DNA from: RUG14300 sp964561145 | GTDB lineage: Bacteria > Bacillota > Clostridia > Christensenellales > CAG-1252 | NCBI GenBank assembly: GCA_964561145.1 | Contig: CAZLNZ010000006.1 | Coordinates: 28,089 to 92,088 of the forward strand | Direction of reading: 5' to 3' | DNA length: 64,000 nucleotides | Shown: in pieces, positions 1 to 9,299 of the stretch | Layout: each line of letters begins with the position of its first letter | Numbering within the stretch: the stretch's first letter is position 1 | The notes under the pieces: model-generated | Databases searched by the model: none | What the model saw: the letters and a program-made list of their open reading frames with translations, nothing else | Told to the model about the DNA's origin: nothing | Position numbers and translations under genes: made by a program

Positions 1-832
1 TTACATCAGTGCTTTAGGTAAGGAAGCAGCCGCTAAGGCAATCAACGCTGCTAAGATTTCTGTAGCTGAGGCTGATAAGGAAGGTTCGATCGGTGCTGCA
101 AATGCTGTAAGAGAGCAAAGAATTATGGTAGCGGCTGCCGAAGCCGAGGCGATTAAGGGTGAAAATACCGCAAAAGCGGAAATCGCTGTTGCTCAAGCTG
201 AGTTGAGAGAAAAGGAAGCCGAGGCAACCAAGGTCGCAACGGTTGCAGAAAAAACCAAGTCTGCCGAGGCGTTGGAGGAATCCTATTCTGCAGAAAAGGC
301 AGCCGAATTGGCAAGAGCGCAACGCGAGCAAGCTACCTTGGAAGCGGACGTTATTGTTAAGAGTGATATCGAAAAGAGACGTAAGGAAATCGAAGCAGAA
401 GCAGAGGCTGAGCAAATTCGTAGAAAGGCTCGTGGTGAAGCGGATGCAATCTATGCAAAGATGGAGGCACAGGCTCGTGGTATCAAGGCTATGCTCGATA
501 ACCAAGCTGCAGGTTATGCTGAAATCGTAAATGCTGCAGGCGGTAATCCCGATGCTGCTATGAGATTGATGATAACCGATAAGATTGAGAATATTGTTAG
601 TACTCAAGTTGAAGCAATCAAGGGTGTTAAAATCGATAAAGTTACCGTATGGGACAGTGGTGCCAATCAAGATGGTAAAACTTCAACCGCAGGCTTTCTC
701 TCCGGTTTACTAAAGAGTTTACCTCCTCTAAGTGATATTTTCGATATGGCTGGCTTAAAGCTCCCCGAAATTCTTGATGTCAACAAGACTGCGGAAAACA
801 AAGTGGAGTCTAAGGAAGAGGAAACTGAATAG
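1..832 (+). CDS. Flotillin-family (SPFH) membrane scaffold protein, 3' part only
   Basis: The reading frame is open from base 2 to the stop at 830-832, so the gene enters from the left edge and its N-terminal membrane hairpin and SPFH domain are missing. What is visible (276 residues) is the flotillin C-terminal half: a long Ala/Glu/Lys-rich coiled coil with many EAEA-type repeats (about the first 150 residues), then a conserved tail containing KVTVWDSG and a hydrophobic GFLSGLLKSLPPL stretch. This layout is typical of bacterial YuaG/FloT proteins, which oligomerise at the inner face of the membrane and organise lipid-ordered domains. The internal ATG at 125 is only the first Met in the window, not the start. 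A terminator follows, so the gene ends a transcription unit. The family call is firm; a specific role is not shown. Confidence 0.9.
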   Translation, partial: YISALGKEAAAKAINAAKISVAEADKEGSIGAANAVREQRIMVAAAEAEAIKGENTAKAEIAVAQAELREKEAEATKVATVAEKTKSAEALEESYSAEKAAELARAQREQATLEADVIVKSDIEKRRKEIEAEAEAEQIRRKARGEADAIYAKMEAQARGIKAMLDNQAAGYAEIVNAAGGNPDAAMRLMITDKIENIVSTQVEAIKGVKIDKVTVWDSGANQDGKTSTAGFLSGLLKSLPPLSDIFDMAGLKLPEILDVNKTAENKVESKEEETE

Positions 833-859
833 TTTTCTCATATTATGAATAAAAAACGA

Positions 860-889
860 GAGCAGGGCATAGTCTTGCTCTTTTTTTTC
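860..889 (+). terminator. Rho-independent terminator after the flotillin gene
   Basis: GAGCA at 860-864 pairs with TGCTC at 876-880; G-U and G-C pairs extend the stem inward. Eight Ts follow directly. Confidence 0.8.
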
Positions 890-892
890 GAT

Positions 893-1066
893 ACATTGCT
901 TCGCAGTTATATTCAGCTAACGCTGAGTTATATTCGACTACGTCGAGTTATATTGCTTCGCAGTTATATATTTGATCCGCAACTATATTTGCCTTGTGCA
1001 AATATAATATCACTTTGACCAGAGGTCAAAATAACACTTTCAGCTTGACTGAAAATAACGCTGTTT
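893..1066 (+). repeat. Cluster of short hairpin repeats with constant linkers
   Basis: Two kinds of unit lie head to tail. In the first (893-970), short stems such as TGC-ttc-GCA, CAGC-taac-GCTG and CGAC-tacg-TCG are joined by the constant linker GTTATATT. In the second (about 985-1066), stems TTTGC-cttgt-GCAAA, TTTGACC-aga-GGTCAAA and TTTCAG-cttga-CTGAAA are joined by ATATCACT/ATAACACT-like linkers. Stem sequences differ between units but stay self-complementary. A 60-codon ORF across this stretch is repeat-derived and not called. Confidence 0.7.
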
Positions 1067-1319
1067 CCAACGCAAACAATACAACTCATACATTTTTTAA
1101 TGTAAGTCGAACAAGTATAAAGAGTGTAACTTTTTACAATAAGTGTAAAAAAATTATTTTTTTAATTATTTTTTAAAGGGGTGCCATTATAATAAACTCA
1201 TAATAGATAAAAGTTGGGTTCTGGTTTGGTTTAAATAACATTTGACAATGCTGTTAAAATCGAACAAAATGTATTATAATAGATAATAGGAAGTGAAAAC
1301 ACTTTTTGTCGGAGGATGT
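1067..1319 (+). other. Upstream region of the surface serine protease gene
   Basis: AT-rich. A TATAAT at 1275-1280 is a plausible -10 for the gene starting at 1320, but the nearest consensus -35 (TTGACA, 1242-1247) is 27 nt away, too far for the normal 16-18 nt spacing. The promoter is therefore unresolved. Confidence 0.35.
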
Positions 1320-2789
1320 ATGAAAAAAATAAATTCGATAATATGTATTGTGCTTTTAGTAATATTGTCGGTTAGCCTATGTGCATGCGATACCGGTGAA
1401 ATCGGGCTTAGTGCCTATGATATTGCGGTAAAGAATGGGTTCGTTGGAAGCGAGTCGGAGTGGCTGGCATCACTTCAAGGTAGCGATACCGGTAAATCCG
1501 CATACGAGATTGCCGTTAAGAACGGTTATGACGGCAGTGAGACCGAGTGGCTTGAATCTTTGAAGGGCAAGGACGGCTTGGATGGCGAGAACGGTAAGGA
1601 CGCACCGGAGATAACCATTACGGATATATACAATGCTATGGTGGAAAACGGTTACGAGGGTAGCTTTGTCGATTTCGTTTCAGAGTATATTGATAGTACC
1701 GTTCTTAATAATACTGCGGAAGCGTACGTTTCCAGAGCAGTTTTAAGTGCAGTAAGCATTTTTTCCGAGTTTAAACGTGACGTAATTACCGGCGGATGGG
1801 GTTGGAGCTATTCAAAAACCGAAGAAACCTATTACTCCGCAGGCTCGGGCGTTATTTATAAGCTTGACAAGGATGACGGTAGTGCGTATATCATTACAAA
1901 TTATCACGTAGTGTACGATTCGGAAAGTAAGACAAAGAGCGGTGTCAGCGATAATATTCTCGTATACTTATACGGAAAGGAAATCGAATCGGGAGCAATG
2001 AAAGCAACCTATGTCGGCGGTTCTCTAAATTATGACATTGCGGTACTAAGAATAGATAACAATGATATTTTGAAAAACAGTGATGCAGAAGCAGTTACTG
2101 TAGCCGACAGTAATCATGTTGTAATCGGACAAACGGCTATAGCGATAGGAAACGCTGAAGGAGATGGCATCTCTGTAACTTCCGGTATCGTTAGCGTTGA
2201 TAGTGAGAATTTATCAATGACCGGTGCTGATGACGTGACACAAGTTACTTTTAGAGTAATGAGGGTAGACACTGCAGTAAATAGCGGTAACTCCGGAGGC
2301 GGATTATTCGATGAGTACGGACAACTTATCGGAATAGTAAATGCAAAGATAATATCAAGTGATGTAGAGAATATCGGTTATGCAATTCCATCAAATGTTG
2401 CTATAAACGTAGCACAGAATATAATAGATAATTGTGACGGTGCAACCAATACTTGCGTAAAGAAGTGCTTGTTAGGAATTACTGTATCGATAATCGATAA
2501 GCGAGCGGAATACGATAAAGAGGATCAACTGACCCATATCTACGACACCGTTCAGGTTCAAGAGGTTACAGCGGGATCGCTTGCTTCAGATTTGTTGAAA
2601 TCAGGTGATATTTTAAAGAGCATTAGCATAAACGGTGTTAAGCATGATATCAATAGACAGTTTATAGTGGTCGATTTGATGTTAACGGCAAGAGAAGGTG
2701 ATACCCTAACTCTGGTATTTGAAAGAGACGGTGTCGAGCTCAGCGGTAACTTAAAGATAACGTACTCATGCATAAGTGATGTACGCTAA
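1320..2789 (+). CDS. Surface lipoprotein serine protease, HtrA/trypsin-like with PDZ
   Basis: A secreted, lipid-anchored chymotrypsin-fold endopeptidase of the HtrA/DegP type, probably for protein quality control or processing at the cell surface. I place the start at ATG 1320, just after GGAGG (1311-1315), not at an upstream in-frame GTG (1293). A lipoprotein signal peptide ends in the lipobox LCAC. Next come two or three copies of a short module with the core SAYEIAVKNGYDGSETEWL, a repeat I know better from Firmicutes surface and phage-tail proteins. The triad is visible: H196 (NYHVV), D239 (NYDIAVL) and S325 (GNSGGG). The last ~110 residues form a PDZ-like domain. Length (489) is normal for HtrA plus the N-terminal repeats. 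It is a single gene with its own terminator at 2888. Confidence 0.88.
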   Translation: MKKINSIICIVLLVILSVSLCACDTGEIGLSAYDIAVKNGFVGSESEWLASLQGSDTGKSAYEIAVKNGYDGSETEWLESLKGKDGLDGENGKDAPEITITDIYNAMVENGYEGSFVDFVSEYIDSTVLNNTAEAYVSRAVLSAVSIFSEFKRDVITGGWGWSYSKTEETYYSAGSGVIYKLDKDDGSAYIITNYHVVYDSESKTKSGVSDNILVYLYGKEIESGAMKATYVGGSLNYDIAVLRIDNNDILKNSDAEAVTVADSNHVVIGQTAIAIGNAEGDGISVTSGIVSVDSENLSMTGADDVTQVTFRVMRVDTAVNSGNSGGGLFDEYGQLIGIVNAKIISSDVENIGYAIPSNVAINVAQNIIDNCDGATNTCVKKCLLGITVSIIDKRAEYDKEDQLTHIYDTVQVQEVTAGSLASDLLKSGDILKSISINGVKHDINRQFIVVDLMLTAREGDTLTLVFERDGVELSGNLKITYSCISDVR

Positions 2790-2887
2790 AAGATACCCCC
2801 GTTTGTGTTTTTTTGGGAAAAACGATAGGCGTGTACTTTAAATCGATATGCGTTTATGGTCGAAATAAGAAAAAAAGAATGTCGGTT

Positions 2888-2920
2888 GAAGAAGTCTGAA
2901 AAATCAGGCTTCTTCTTTTT
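2888..2920 (+). terminator. Rho-independent terminator after the surface serine protease
   Basis: AAGAAGTCTGA at 2889-2899 pairs with TCAGGCTTCTT (one G-U) around an AAAA loop and is followed by CTTTTTG. The rest of the 474-nt gap (2790-3263) holds AT-rich sequence and the promoter at 3164; I see nothing else in it. Confidence 0.85.
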
Positions 2921-3163
2921 GCTCAATGTCAAATGTCGGGGCGGAGATATTTTACACTTGATCACACAGTTTAATCTTTTTAGCTAATAATACAAGCCGA
3001 AGATTTTATCGTTCGGACGAAATACTTTTTCAGTTAGGGATGCATATTGTGAATAATAATACACGAGCACCTCTTTTTTGCATAAAAAATGAATAAAAAC
3101 CGATTCGTTTCGGAAAATAGCTCTAATTTTACTGTAAATTTTTACGCAAGCCCTTTTTGTTAG

Positions 3164-3193
3164 TTGACACGACTTTTAAGTATTATATATAAT
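3164..3193 (+). promoter_or_regulatory. Sigma-A-type promoter of the peptide-utilisation block
   Basis: TTGACA (3164-3169) and TATAAT (3188-3193) are both perfect matches with an 18-nt spacer. Transcription would start near 3200, giving a ~60-nt leader before the lipoprotein gene at 3264. No comparable promoter is seen inside the block until 22564. Confidence 0.8.
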
Positions 3194-3263
3194 GTATTTT
3201 AGATATTTTTATTTACGTATTATTTGTTCGTAGCTCAAACATATTCGAGCTATAGAGGAGCTT

Positions 3264-4439
3264 ATGAGAAAAAGTATTATTATTCTTTTTGTCCTAGCAC
3301 TGCTTCTAACCCTTTCCGTTTTCTTTGTTGCTTGTAACGAGGATGTATCGGTCGAAGACCAAACCAAGGTTGTTTTTGAAATGGAAGGCGGGAGCTATAA
3401 GAATTGCGAAGGAAGCATTGTTTATTATTACCCTCTCAAGGAAGGAGAGGAACATCTTATTGTTGCTCCTAAAACCTTGACTGCAGGAAAGGATGATGTT
3501 ACTAGAGAAGGCTTTGTGTTAAAGGGCTGGTTTAAGACGAAAGAAGAGGTTGACGGCAACGTTATTTATTCCGATGAATGGGATTTCGATAAGGATAAAA
3601 TTGTTGCAGGTGAAGGGGTAACCTTGTATGCAAAATGGAAAAGCGTTGTTAGCTATACCTACAAGCTGTGTTATCGTGACGGAGATCAGGATATAGATTT
3701 GTGGTCGTATGAGGTAGAGGAGGGCGAGAGTTTCTCCGATTATTTAGATCATCGTAACGACAGAAGCGGCTATACATTTTTAAAATTTGTCGATCAAAAC
3801 GGAACCGATTGGGACGAATCCTTTAAGCATCCAGGTGGAGATGAGGATGTGGAGATTAAGGTTTACGCAAGCTACATCGATGGTGAGTACGAGTTGGTTA
3901 AAACAGCTAAAGAGCTTAAGTCTGCCGCCACAAAGGGAAGAAATATCTATCTGTTGAATGATATTGATCTTGACGGTGCTTCTTTGAGTTTTAAGAAAGG
4001 ATACAGTGGTATATTTGCAGGAAACGGATTTACCGTAAGTAACTTTGAACTAAGCTATAGTGACGGAAAATATGACCTAATAGAAGACTATGAAGATGAT
4101 AGCAAGAATTCTCTTATGATTAGCCTATTTGGTGAAACTGAGAATGCAGTTATTTCTGATGTTAGCTTTGTCGATGTAAAACTTAACATTAGCACAACTA
4201 ATAGCTTGATATACAAGATTTATGTTGCTCCTATTTCCGTAAAGGGAGGTGTATCATTGAATAATGTCAGCTTTGACGGTACTTACTCTATTAGCAAACT
4301 TCCCAAAGGATTTATTCAAGATGACGTGATAGATAGCGATAAGATAATTATTGCCGAAAATACCCCCTGGATTATAAAGGGTGATTCAAAATGTGAAAAC
4401 GGCTCGTTCTCCTTTGTTTTGGAGAATGAGGAAGAATAA
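3264..4439 (+). CDS. Surface lipoprotein with InlB/Flg_new-type repeat
   Basis: A 391-residue lipoprotein of unknown specific role. The signal peptide ends in the lipobox FVAC and the start follows a GAGGAG ribosome site. Residues about 35-125 resemble an InlB B-repeat (Listeria/Bacteroides repeat): extended beta sequence, then REGFVLKGWF and a closing LYAKW motif. A second, weaker copy lies near 130-205 (SGYTFLKFVD). The C-terminal half has a beta-helix-like flavour (DIDLDGASL, IFAGNGFTVSNFEL), similar to GLUG-type adhesin segments. It is the first gene after the 3164 promoter and lies 33 nt before the oligopeptide-binding protein gene, so it may help capture substrate at the surface. That role is inference. 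Confidence 0.8.
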   Translation: MRKSIIILFVLALLLTLSVFFVACNEDVSVEDQTKVVFEMEGGSYKNCEGSIVYYYPLKEGEEHLIVAPKTLTAGKDDVTREGFVLKGWFKTKEEVDGNVIYSDEWDFDKDKIVAGEGVTLYAKWKSVVSYTYKLCYRDGDQDIDLWSYEVEEGESFSDYLDHRNDRSGYTFLKFVDQNGTDWDESFKHPGGDEDVEIKVYASYIDGEYELVKTAKELKSAATKGRNIYLLNDIDLDGASLSFKKGYSGIFAGNGFTVSNFELSYSDGKYDLIEDYEDDSKNSLMISLFGETENAVISDVSFVDVKLNISTTNSLIYKIYVAPISVKGGVSLNNVSFDGTYSISKLPKGFIQDDVIDSDKIIIAENTPWIIKGDSKCENGSFSFVLENEEE

Positions 4440-4472
4440 TTGATTTAAACAGAATTGTAAAGGAGATATAGT

Positions 4473-7085
4473 ATGAAAGGAAAAAGATTACACGTTGTTT
4501 TAGTAGCAATAGTAGCATTGGTAATCTTTGCTTCGGTTATTGTTTTAACCGCATGTAAGGATGTTAATACCGATAAAACCTATTTTGATAACGAAAACGA
4601 TCCGTTGGTATTTTCAACTCAAGAGGTTGATAAGGTATTTAACCCATTCTTCTCAACTTCTGCTACCGATAGCAATGTGGTCGGAATGACCCAGATATCG
4701 ATGCTTTCGAATGATAAAGAGGGTGTTGTGGCATACGGTGATGACGAAGCTGTTGTTGTTAAAGATTTAGAAAAGGTGACCGAAGGAGAGGGCGAAGAAC
4801 AAACCACGACCTACAAATTTGTATTGAAAAACAATATCAAATTCTCTAACAATTCCCCTTTGACAATTAAGGACGTATTATTCAACCTATATGTCTATCT
4901 TGATCCCGCTTATACCGGAAGCAGTACTATTTATTCAACAGATATCGTTGGATTGAAAGAGTACCGCACCCAAGAGTCCTCCGATGATGAGCAAGATAAC
5001 TTTAAAAATCAATTCAAAATCGAGGCAGAAGCACAGATAGATGCTCTTGTTTCTGCTTGTTCCGAGATACTCGATGAGGATAGCACAATAAGTGAAGAGG
5101 GTTTCCTTGAGGCACTTCAAGAGTATGTTTCCTTGAGCGATGTATATAAGGATGTCGTTGTAAACTATAATAAGGCAATCGAACTCTTTAAGGAGGAATT
5201 GAACAGCGATTATTCTAATAGCATCGACTCTTATGAGGATATGACCTTTAAGGATAAAGAGGGCAATATTTATAAGAACCTACTAACTACCGATGTCGAA
5301 GTTTTCTTGTACAACGAAGGCTATATTACTTGGAATAAAAAGGATGCTAAAATCGAATCGTCATTAACCACTCCCGGACAAGAGGCTTCCTTGAAAAACT
5401 GGACAAAGGAGCAAGCAATCGATATCGTGCTTAAGGATATGATTCCCGGCAAAATGGACCAAGTCATTTCATATTGGATGACAGGAACTTCTTTGAGCGA
5501 GTATCTTGAAAACAAGGCAATGGAGGAGTACTTTAAGAACGCAGATAGAGCTTATCCGAACATTTCCGGTATTAAGTTTGCAAACAGAACCGAAGCTGTT
5601 ACCGTAAACGATGTTGTTTATGATGTTCCCACCTATGCAGAGGACGGCAGTGTTTCCCAAGGCAATGAGGTTTTGACAATTCAAATTCACAAGGTTGACC
5701 CTAAAGCAATTTGGAACTTTGCTTTTGCAGTAGCTCCTATGTATTACTATTCCGATGAAGCACATATCGCCGCCTTCGATTATGAAAGCAATTTCGGCGT
5801 AGAATATGCTTCTCAGAGCTTCATGAACAATGTTGTTAAAAATTCCGATAAGATAGGTGTCCCCGTTGGTGCAGGTCCCTATGCTGCCTCAAAGAGTTCC
5901 GGTGGAATAACCAATGTTGCGGCAGGTGACTTCTATGATAAGGGTGTTATTTATTTCGAGCGTAATCCTTATTATGTAATGGGTGCTGCAAAGATTAAAA
6001 AGGTACGTTTCCAAGTAGTATCTTCTACATCTATACTTAACTCTTTATATGTCGGCGAAATCGATTATGCAGAGCCTAATGCTAAACCTGAGACCATTGC
6101 CGAACTCAACGGAAAGCGTGATCAAGGAATCGGAAATAAGAGCATACGTACCTCCGGTTACGGATATATCGGAATCAATGCAGGTAAGGTTCCCAGTCTT
6201 GCTGTCAGAAAGGTTATTATGTACTGTATCAACACCCAAGAGTGTGTTGATTACTATAAGACAACCGCAAAGGCTATTTATCGTTCAATGAGTATGTCCA
6301 ACTGGGCATATCCCGAGGGCTGTACCTCTTACTATCCTTATATCGCAGGAAAGATACCTACAAATCTTAATGTCGTTGATCCCGAATATAAGGCGTATGT
6401 AAATAAGCTCGGCAAGAAAGCAGGTGATTATTTGACAGAGGCTGAGCAAAAAGCGTTCCTTGTAGGAATGATTGAAGACGCAGGTTATACCCTTAATGCA
6501 AACGATATTTATCAAAAGGGTAACAGCAAATTGGAGTACACCTTTACTATTGCGGGCGAGGAAACAGACCACCCTGCATACAATGCAATGGTTCATGCAG
6601 GCGAACTCCTCAATAAGATTGGCTTTAACATTACAGTTAGCACCGATGCACAAGCATTAAAGAAGCTTTCAACGGGTAGCTTAACCGTATGGGCTGCGGC
6701 TTGGGGTTCAACTATCGATCCCGATATGTATCAAGTATATCATAAGGATTCCAATGCGACCTCGGTACTTAACTGGGGATATAAGCAGATCTTAAGAGAT
6801 GAAAATACATATTCCGAAGAGATTGAGATTATCAATGAATTGTCCGAATTGATTGAAAAGGCACGTGAAACGGATGATCAAAAAACGAGAAAGAATTTGT
6901 ATTCAAAGGCACTGGATCTTGTAATGCAGCTTGCCGTGGAACTTCCCACCTATCAAAGAGATGACTTGTTTGCGTTCAATACAAACAAGATAGACGTATC
7001 TACCCTTACCCCGGACAGCGAAACCTCTCCTTATAAGGGCTTAACCAGCGATATGCACTTAATCTCTTTGAACGAAGAAAAATAA
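4473..7085 (+). CDS. oppA: Oligopeptide ABC transporter substrate-binding lipoprotein
   Basis: The peptide-capturing component of an Opp/Dpp importer (SBP_bac_5 family). The start follows AAAGGAGATATA; the signal peptide ends in a lipobox-like LTAC. Family features include the NPFFSTSA segment near the N-terminus, LTIKDVLFNL typical of lobe I, the GAGPYAASK / YFERNPYYV segment near residues 465-505, and a C-terminal AWGSTIDPDMYQVYH region. At 870 residues it is far longer than the usual 520-600. The extra length lies mainly in an acidic, helical insertion around residues 160-330, which breaks up lobe I and could be a docking surface. It heads the oppABCDF cluster, with a hairpin in the 73-nt gap before oppB. 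Confidence 0.92.
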   Translation: MKGKRLHVVLVAIVALVIFASVIVLTACKDVNTDKTYFDNENDPLVFSTQEVDKVFNPFFSTSATDSNVVGMTQISMLSNDKEGVVAYGDDEAVVVKDLEKVTEGEGEEQTTTYKFVLKNNIKFSNNSPLTIKDVLFNLYVYLDPAYTGSSTIYSTDIVGLKEYRTQESSDDEQDNFKNQFKIEAEAQIDALVSACSEILDEDSTISEEGFLEALQEYVSLSDVYKDVVVNYNKAIELFKEELNSDYSNSIDSYEDMTFKDKEGNIYKNLLTTDVEVFLYNEGYITWNKKDAKIESSLTTPGQEASLKNWTKEQAIDIVLKDMIPGKMDQVISYWMTGTSLSEYLENKAMEEYFKNADRAYPNISGIKFANRTEAVTVNDVVYDVPTYAEDGSVSQGNEVLTIQIHKVDPKAIWNFAFAVAPMYYYSDEAHIAAFDYESNFGVEYASQSFMNNVVKNSDKIGVPVGAGPYAASKSSGGITNVAAGDFYDKGVIYFERNPYYVMGAAKIKKVRFQVVSSTSILNSLYVGEIDYAEPNAKPETIAELNGKRDQGIGNKSIRTSGYGYIGINAGKVPSLAVRKVIMYCINTQECVDYYKTTAKAIYRSMSMSNWAYPEGCTSYYPYIAGKIPTNLNVVDPEYKAYVNKLGKKAGDYLTEAEQKAFLVGMIEDAGYTLNANDIYQKGNSKLEYTFTIAGEETDHPAYNAMVHAGELLNKIGFNITVSTDAQALKKLSTGSLTVWAAAWGSTIDPDMYQVYHKDSNATSVLNWGYKQILRDENTYSEEIEIINELSELIEKARETDDQKTRKNLYSKALDLVMQLAVELPTYQRDDLFAFNTNKIDVSTLTPDSETSPYKGLTSDMHLISLNEEK

Positions 7086-7116
7086 AGCTTTCAATTTTAA
7101 TCTACAGATAATTTAC

Positions 7117-7142
7117 GCCCTTTCTCTGTTTTGAGAAGGGGC
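7117..7142 (+). promoter_or_regulatory. Intercistronic hairpin between oppA and oppB
   Basis: GCCCTTTCTC (7117-7126) pairs with GAGAAGGGGC (7133-7142), ten pairs with one G-U and a 6-nt loop. No U-tract follows. It is therefore more likely a 3'-end-protecting or partial attenuation hairpin than a full terminator. Confidence 0.65.
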
Positions 7143-7158
7143 GAAAGGGTTTACAGCA

Positions 7159-8166
7159 ATGTTTAAATATATAGTTAAAAGAATACTGATATCCGTTATA
7201 GTATTGATAGGTGTATCTCTTATAATTTACACAATGGTAAGACTTATGCCTACAGACTATGTGGATACCAAATATGCAAGTCAGCTTCAAAACGGTTCCA
7301 TGTCACAAGAGGATGTTGATCATTTCAAGGAGCTATACGGAATAGGAGATAATTCCTTTAAAGGAATTGTCGGGGGCTACTTTAAGTGGTTCGGCAATAT
7401 GTGCAAGGGTGATCTAGGTTTGTCTTTTAAGTATGAGAAGCCGGTTGGTCAGGTTATAACGGAGAATATGTGGATATCCTTTGCGATAGCTTTTATTGCC
7501 ACCATTCTTCAATTTTTAATTGCGATTCCTTTGGGTATATCCTCTGCAACCCACCAATATTCGGCAAGAGATTATACTGTTACCGTATTTACAATGATCG
7601 GATTATCCCTTCCTACATATTTCTTTGCGGCAATAGTAATAAAGATATTTGCAGTCGATTTGGGAATACTTCCGTCAAACGGCTTAATTTCATCTACTGC
7701 GAACTATACGAAGGATTTCTTGGGTACTCTAACAAAGCTCGGAGATATGGCGGAGCACTTGGTTTTACCCATCTTCGTAAGTGTTATTTTGTCAATTGGC
7801 GGCTTGATGCGTTATACGAGAACTAATACCTTAGAGGTATTAAGTGCAGATTACATACGAACCGCAAGAGCAAAGGGTTTGTCTGAAAAAACAGTAATCT
7901 ACAAGCATGCCTTTAGAAACACCTTGATTCCCTTGGCAACCCTTTTAGCGGGAACCCTACCTTCACTTTTCGGAGGAATGATGATAACTGAGGAGGTTTT
8001 TGCGATAGACGGTATAGGAAGACTTGCATATAAGGCACTAATGGAGGGAGATATTCCCTTTGTTATGGGTTATAATATGTTCCTTGCAATACTGACGGTA
8101 ATAGGAACTTTGCTTTCGGATATAATGTATTCCATTGTAGATCCGAGGGTTAAGATAACGAAGTAG
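7159..8166 (+). CDS. oppB: Oligopeptide ABC transporter permease, OppB type
   Basis: The first inner-membrane permease of the peptide importer (335 residues, normal size). An N-terminal transmembrane segment is followed by a large extracytoplasmic loop containing the GDLGLSFKYEKPV motif of OppB/DppB permeases, then five further hydrophobic segments. The cytoplasmic EAA loop that docks to the ATPases is visible as RTARAKGLSEKTVIYKHAFRN, near residues 234-254. The C-terminus has the typical SDIMYSIVDPRVKI ending. The gene follows oppA after a hairpin-containing gap and is 7 nt from oppC, so they are co-transcribed. Confidence 0.95.
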   Translation: MFKYIVKRILISVIVLIGVSLIIYTMVRLMPTDYVDTKYASQLQNGSMSQEDVDHFKELYGIGDNSFKGIVGGYFKWFGNMCKGDLGLSFKYEKPVGQVITENMWISFAIAFIATILQFLIAIPLGISSATHQYSARDYTVTVFTMIGLSLPTYFFAAIVIKIFAVDLGILPSNGLISSTANYTKDFLGTLTKLGDMAEHLVLPIFVSVILSIGGLMRYTRTNTLEVLSADYIRTARAKGLSEKTVIYKHAFRNTLIPLATLLAGTLPSLFGGMMITEEVFAIDGIGRLAYKALMEGDIPFVMGYNMFLAILTVIGTLLSDIMYSIVDPRVKITK

Positions 8167-8173
8167 GTGGATT

Positions 8174-9292
8174 ATGGAAGATAACAATAAAAATGTACAA
8201 ATAAATGAGAACATCCTTCCCGACGAAGAAACCATTATCGAAAACAGCGTTTTAAAGGAAGAGGAACTTTCCACGCAAGTACCGATTGCAGGGCAAGAAG
8301 ATGAAGAGGAAAAGGAAACATATCAGCAAATGAGTCCTGTAAGACTTGTTGCAAGAAGATTCTTTCGTTCAAAGCTTTCCATTGTAGGTATATGTATGGT
8401 AGTTTTTTTGTTCGCTTTTGCAATTTTAGGTCCTGTCATTTATACTCGATGGACAGAGGAGGAGGTTGACAGAACCACCGTTACCTCTGTAGTAAAGAAC
8501 GTATACGAGTATGAATTCGACGGGAAAACAATAACCATCAATGAAGAGGTTGTTCATCAGTCTGATATTAACGCTTATGCCGATCCTTCTTTGGATCACC
8601 TCTTAGGAACGGACAACTTCGGACGAGATGTTTTCGTTCGCTTAATGTATGGTGGCAGAATTTCCTTGATGATAGGTTTCATTGTAGTAATTCTGGAAAC
8701 CGTCATAGGCATTATCCTAGGCGGACTGGCGGGATATTTTGGAAAATGGGTTGATCAGCTTATAATGCGTATAGTTGATATTTTTAACTGTATTCCTACA
8801 TTGCCGATTTTATTAATAGCATCCGCATTGATCGATTCTTGGAACATTACTGCAGATCAACGTATTTATCTATTAATGGCGATAATCACTCTCTTTAGTT
8901 GGAGCGGAGTTGCAAGAATGGTACGTGGTCAGATTTTGATGTTAAGAGAACAGGATTATATAACCGCAACCGAGGTAATGGGAATTCCTACTTGGAGAAA
9001 GATTTTTATGCATCTTATTCCAAATGTAATGCCCCAATTGATAGTTAGCATGACCTTAGGTTTGGGTAGCGTAATACTCTACGAGTCTACCTTGAGTTAT
9101 TTAGGTTTAGGCGTACAACTTCCCAAGGCGGCTTGGGGTACAATGATAGCAACCGCCAAGGATCCGCAGGTCTTGACCTACCATTTAAATATGTGGCTAC
9201 CGGCAGGTATATTGATTGTAATTGCGGTTTTGGGATTTAACTTCATAGGTGACGGACTGCGTGATGCTATGGACCCCAAGGCAAAGAAATAG
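8174..9292 (+). CDS. oppC: Oligopeptide ABC transporter permease, OppC type
   Basis: The partner permease of OppB (372 residues). The start follows AGGTGG. An acidic cytoplasmic N-terminal extension of about 55 residues comes before the first membrane span, longer than in most OppC proteins. Diagnostic motifs are LGTDNFGRDVFVRLMYGG near residue 140, the EAA loop around ATEVMGIPTWRKIFMHLIPN, and LSYLGLGVQLPKAAWGTMI near the C-terminus. An insert between the first span and the LGTDNFGRD motif (about 95-135) is also unusually long and charged. It sits between oppB and oppD with almost no spacing, as expected for one transport complex. Confidence 0.95.
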   Translation: MEDNNKNVQINENILPDEETIIENSVLKEEELSTQVPIAGQEDEEEKETYQQMSPVRLVARRFFRSKLSIVGICMVVFLFAFAILGPVIYTRWTEEEVDRTTVTSVVKNVYEYEFDGKTITINEEVVHQSDINAYADPSLDHLLGTDNFGRDVFVRLMYGGRISLMIGFIVVILETVIGIILGGLAGYFGKWVDQLIMRIVDIFNCIPTLPILLIASALIDSWNITADQRIYLLMAIITLFSWSGVARMVRGQILMLREQDYITATEVMGIPTWRKIFMHLIPNVMPQLIVSMTLGLGSVILYESTLSYLGLGVQLPKAAWGTMIATAKDPQVLTYHLNMWLPAGILIVIAVLGFNFIGDGLRDAMDPKAKK

Positions 9293-9299
9293 GTGGCTT

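Noticed and set aside
14..670. Long minus-strand ORF antisense to the flotillin gene
   Set aside because: Its composition reflects the complement of Ala/Glu/Lys-rich codons; the plus-strand frame has clear flotillin features.
994..1176. 60-codon ORF in the first repeat cluster
   Set aside because: It runs through the hairpin repeats, has no ribosome site and no protein-like composition.
1242..1280. TTGACA paired with TATAAT before the serine protease gene
   Set aside because: The spacing is 27 nt, outside the working range for a sigma-A promoter.
1293..1319. Upstream GTG start for the surface serine protease
   Set aside because: ATG 1320 is preceded by GGAGG and gives a normal lipoprotein signal peptide; the GTG would put extra residues before it.
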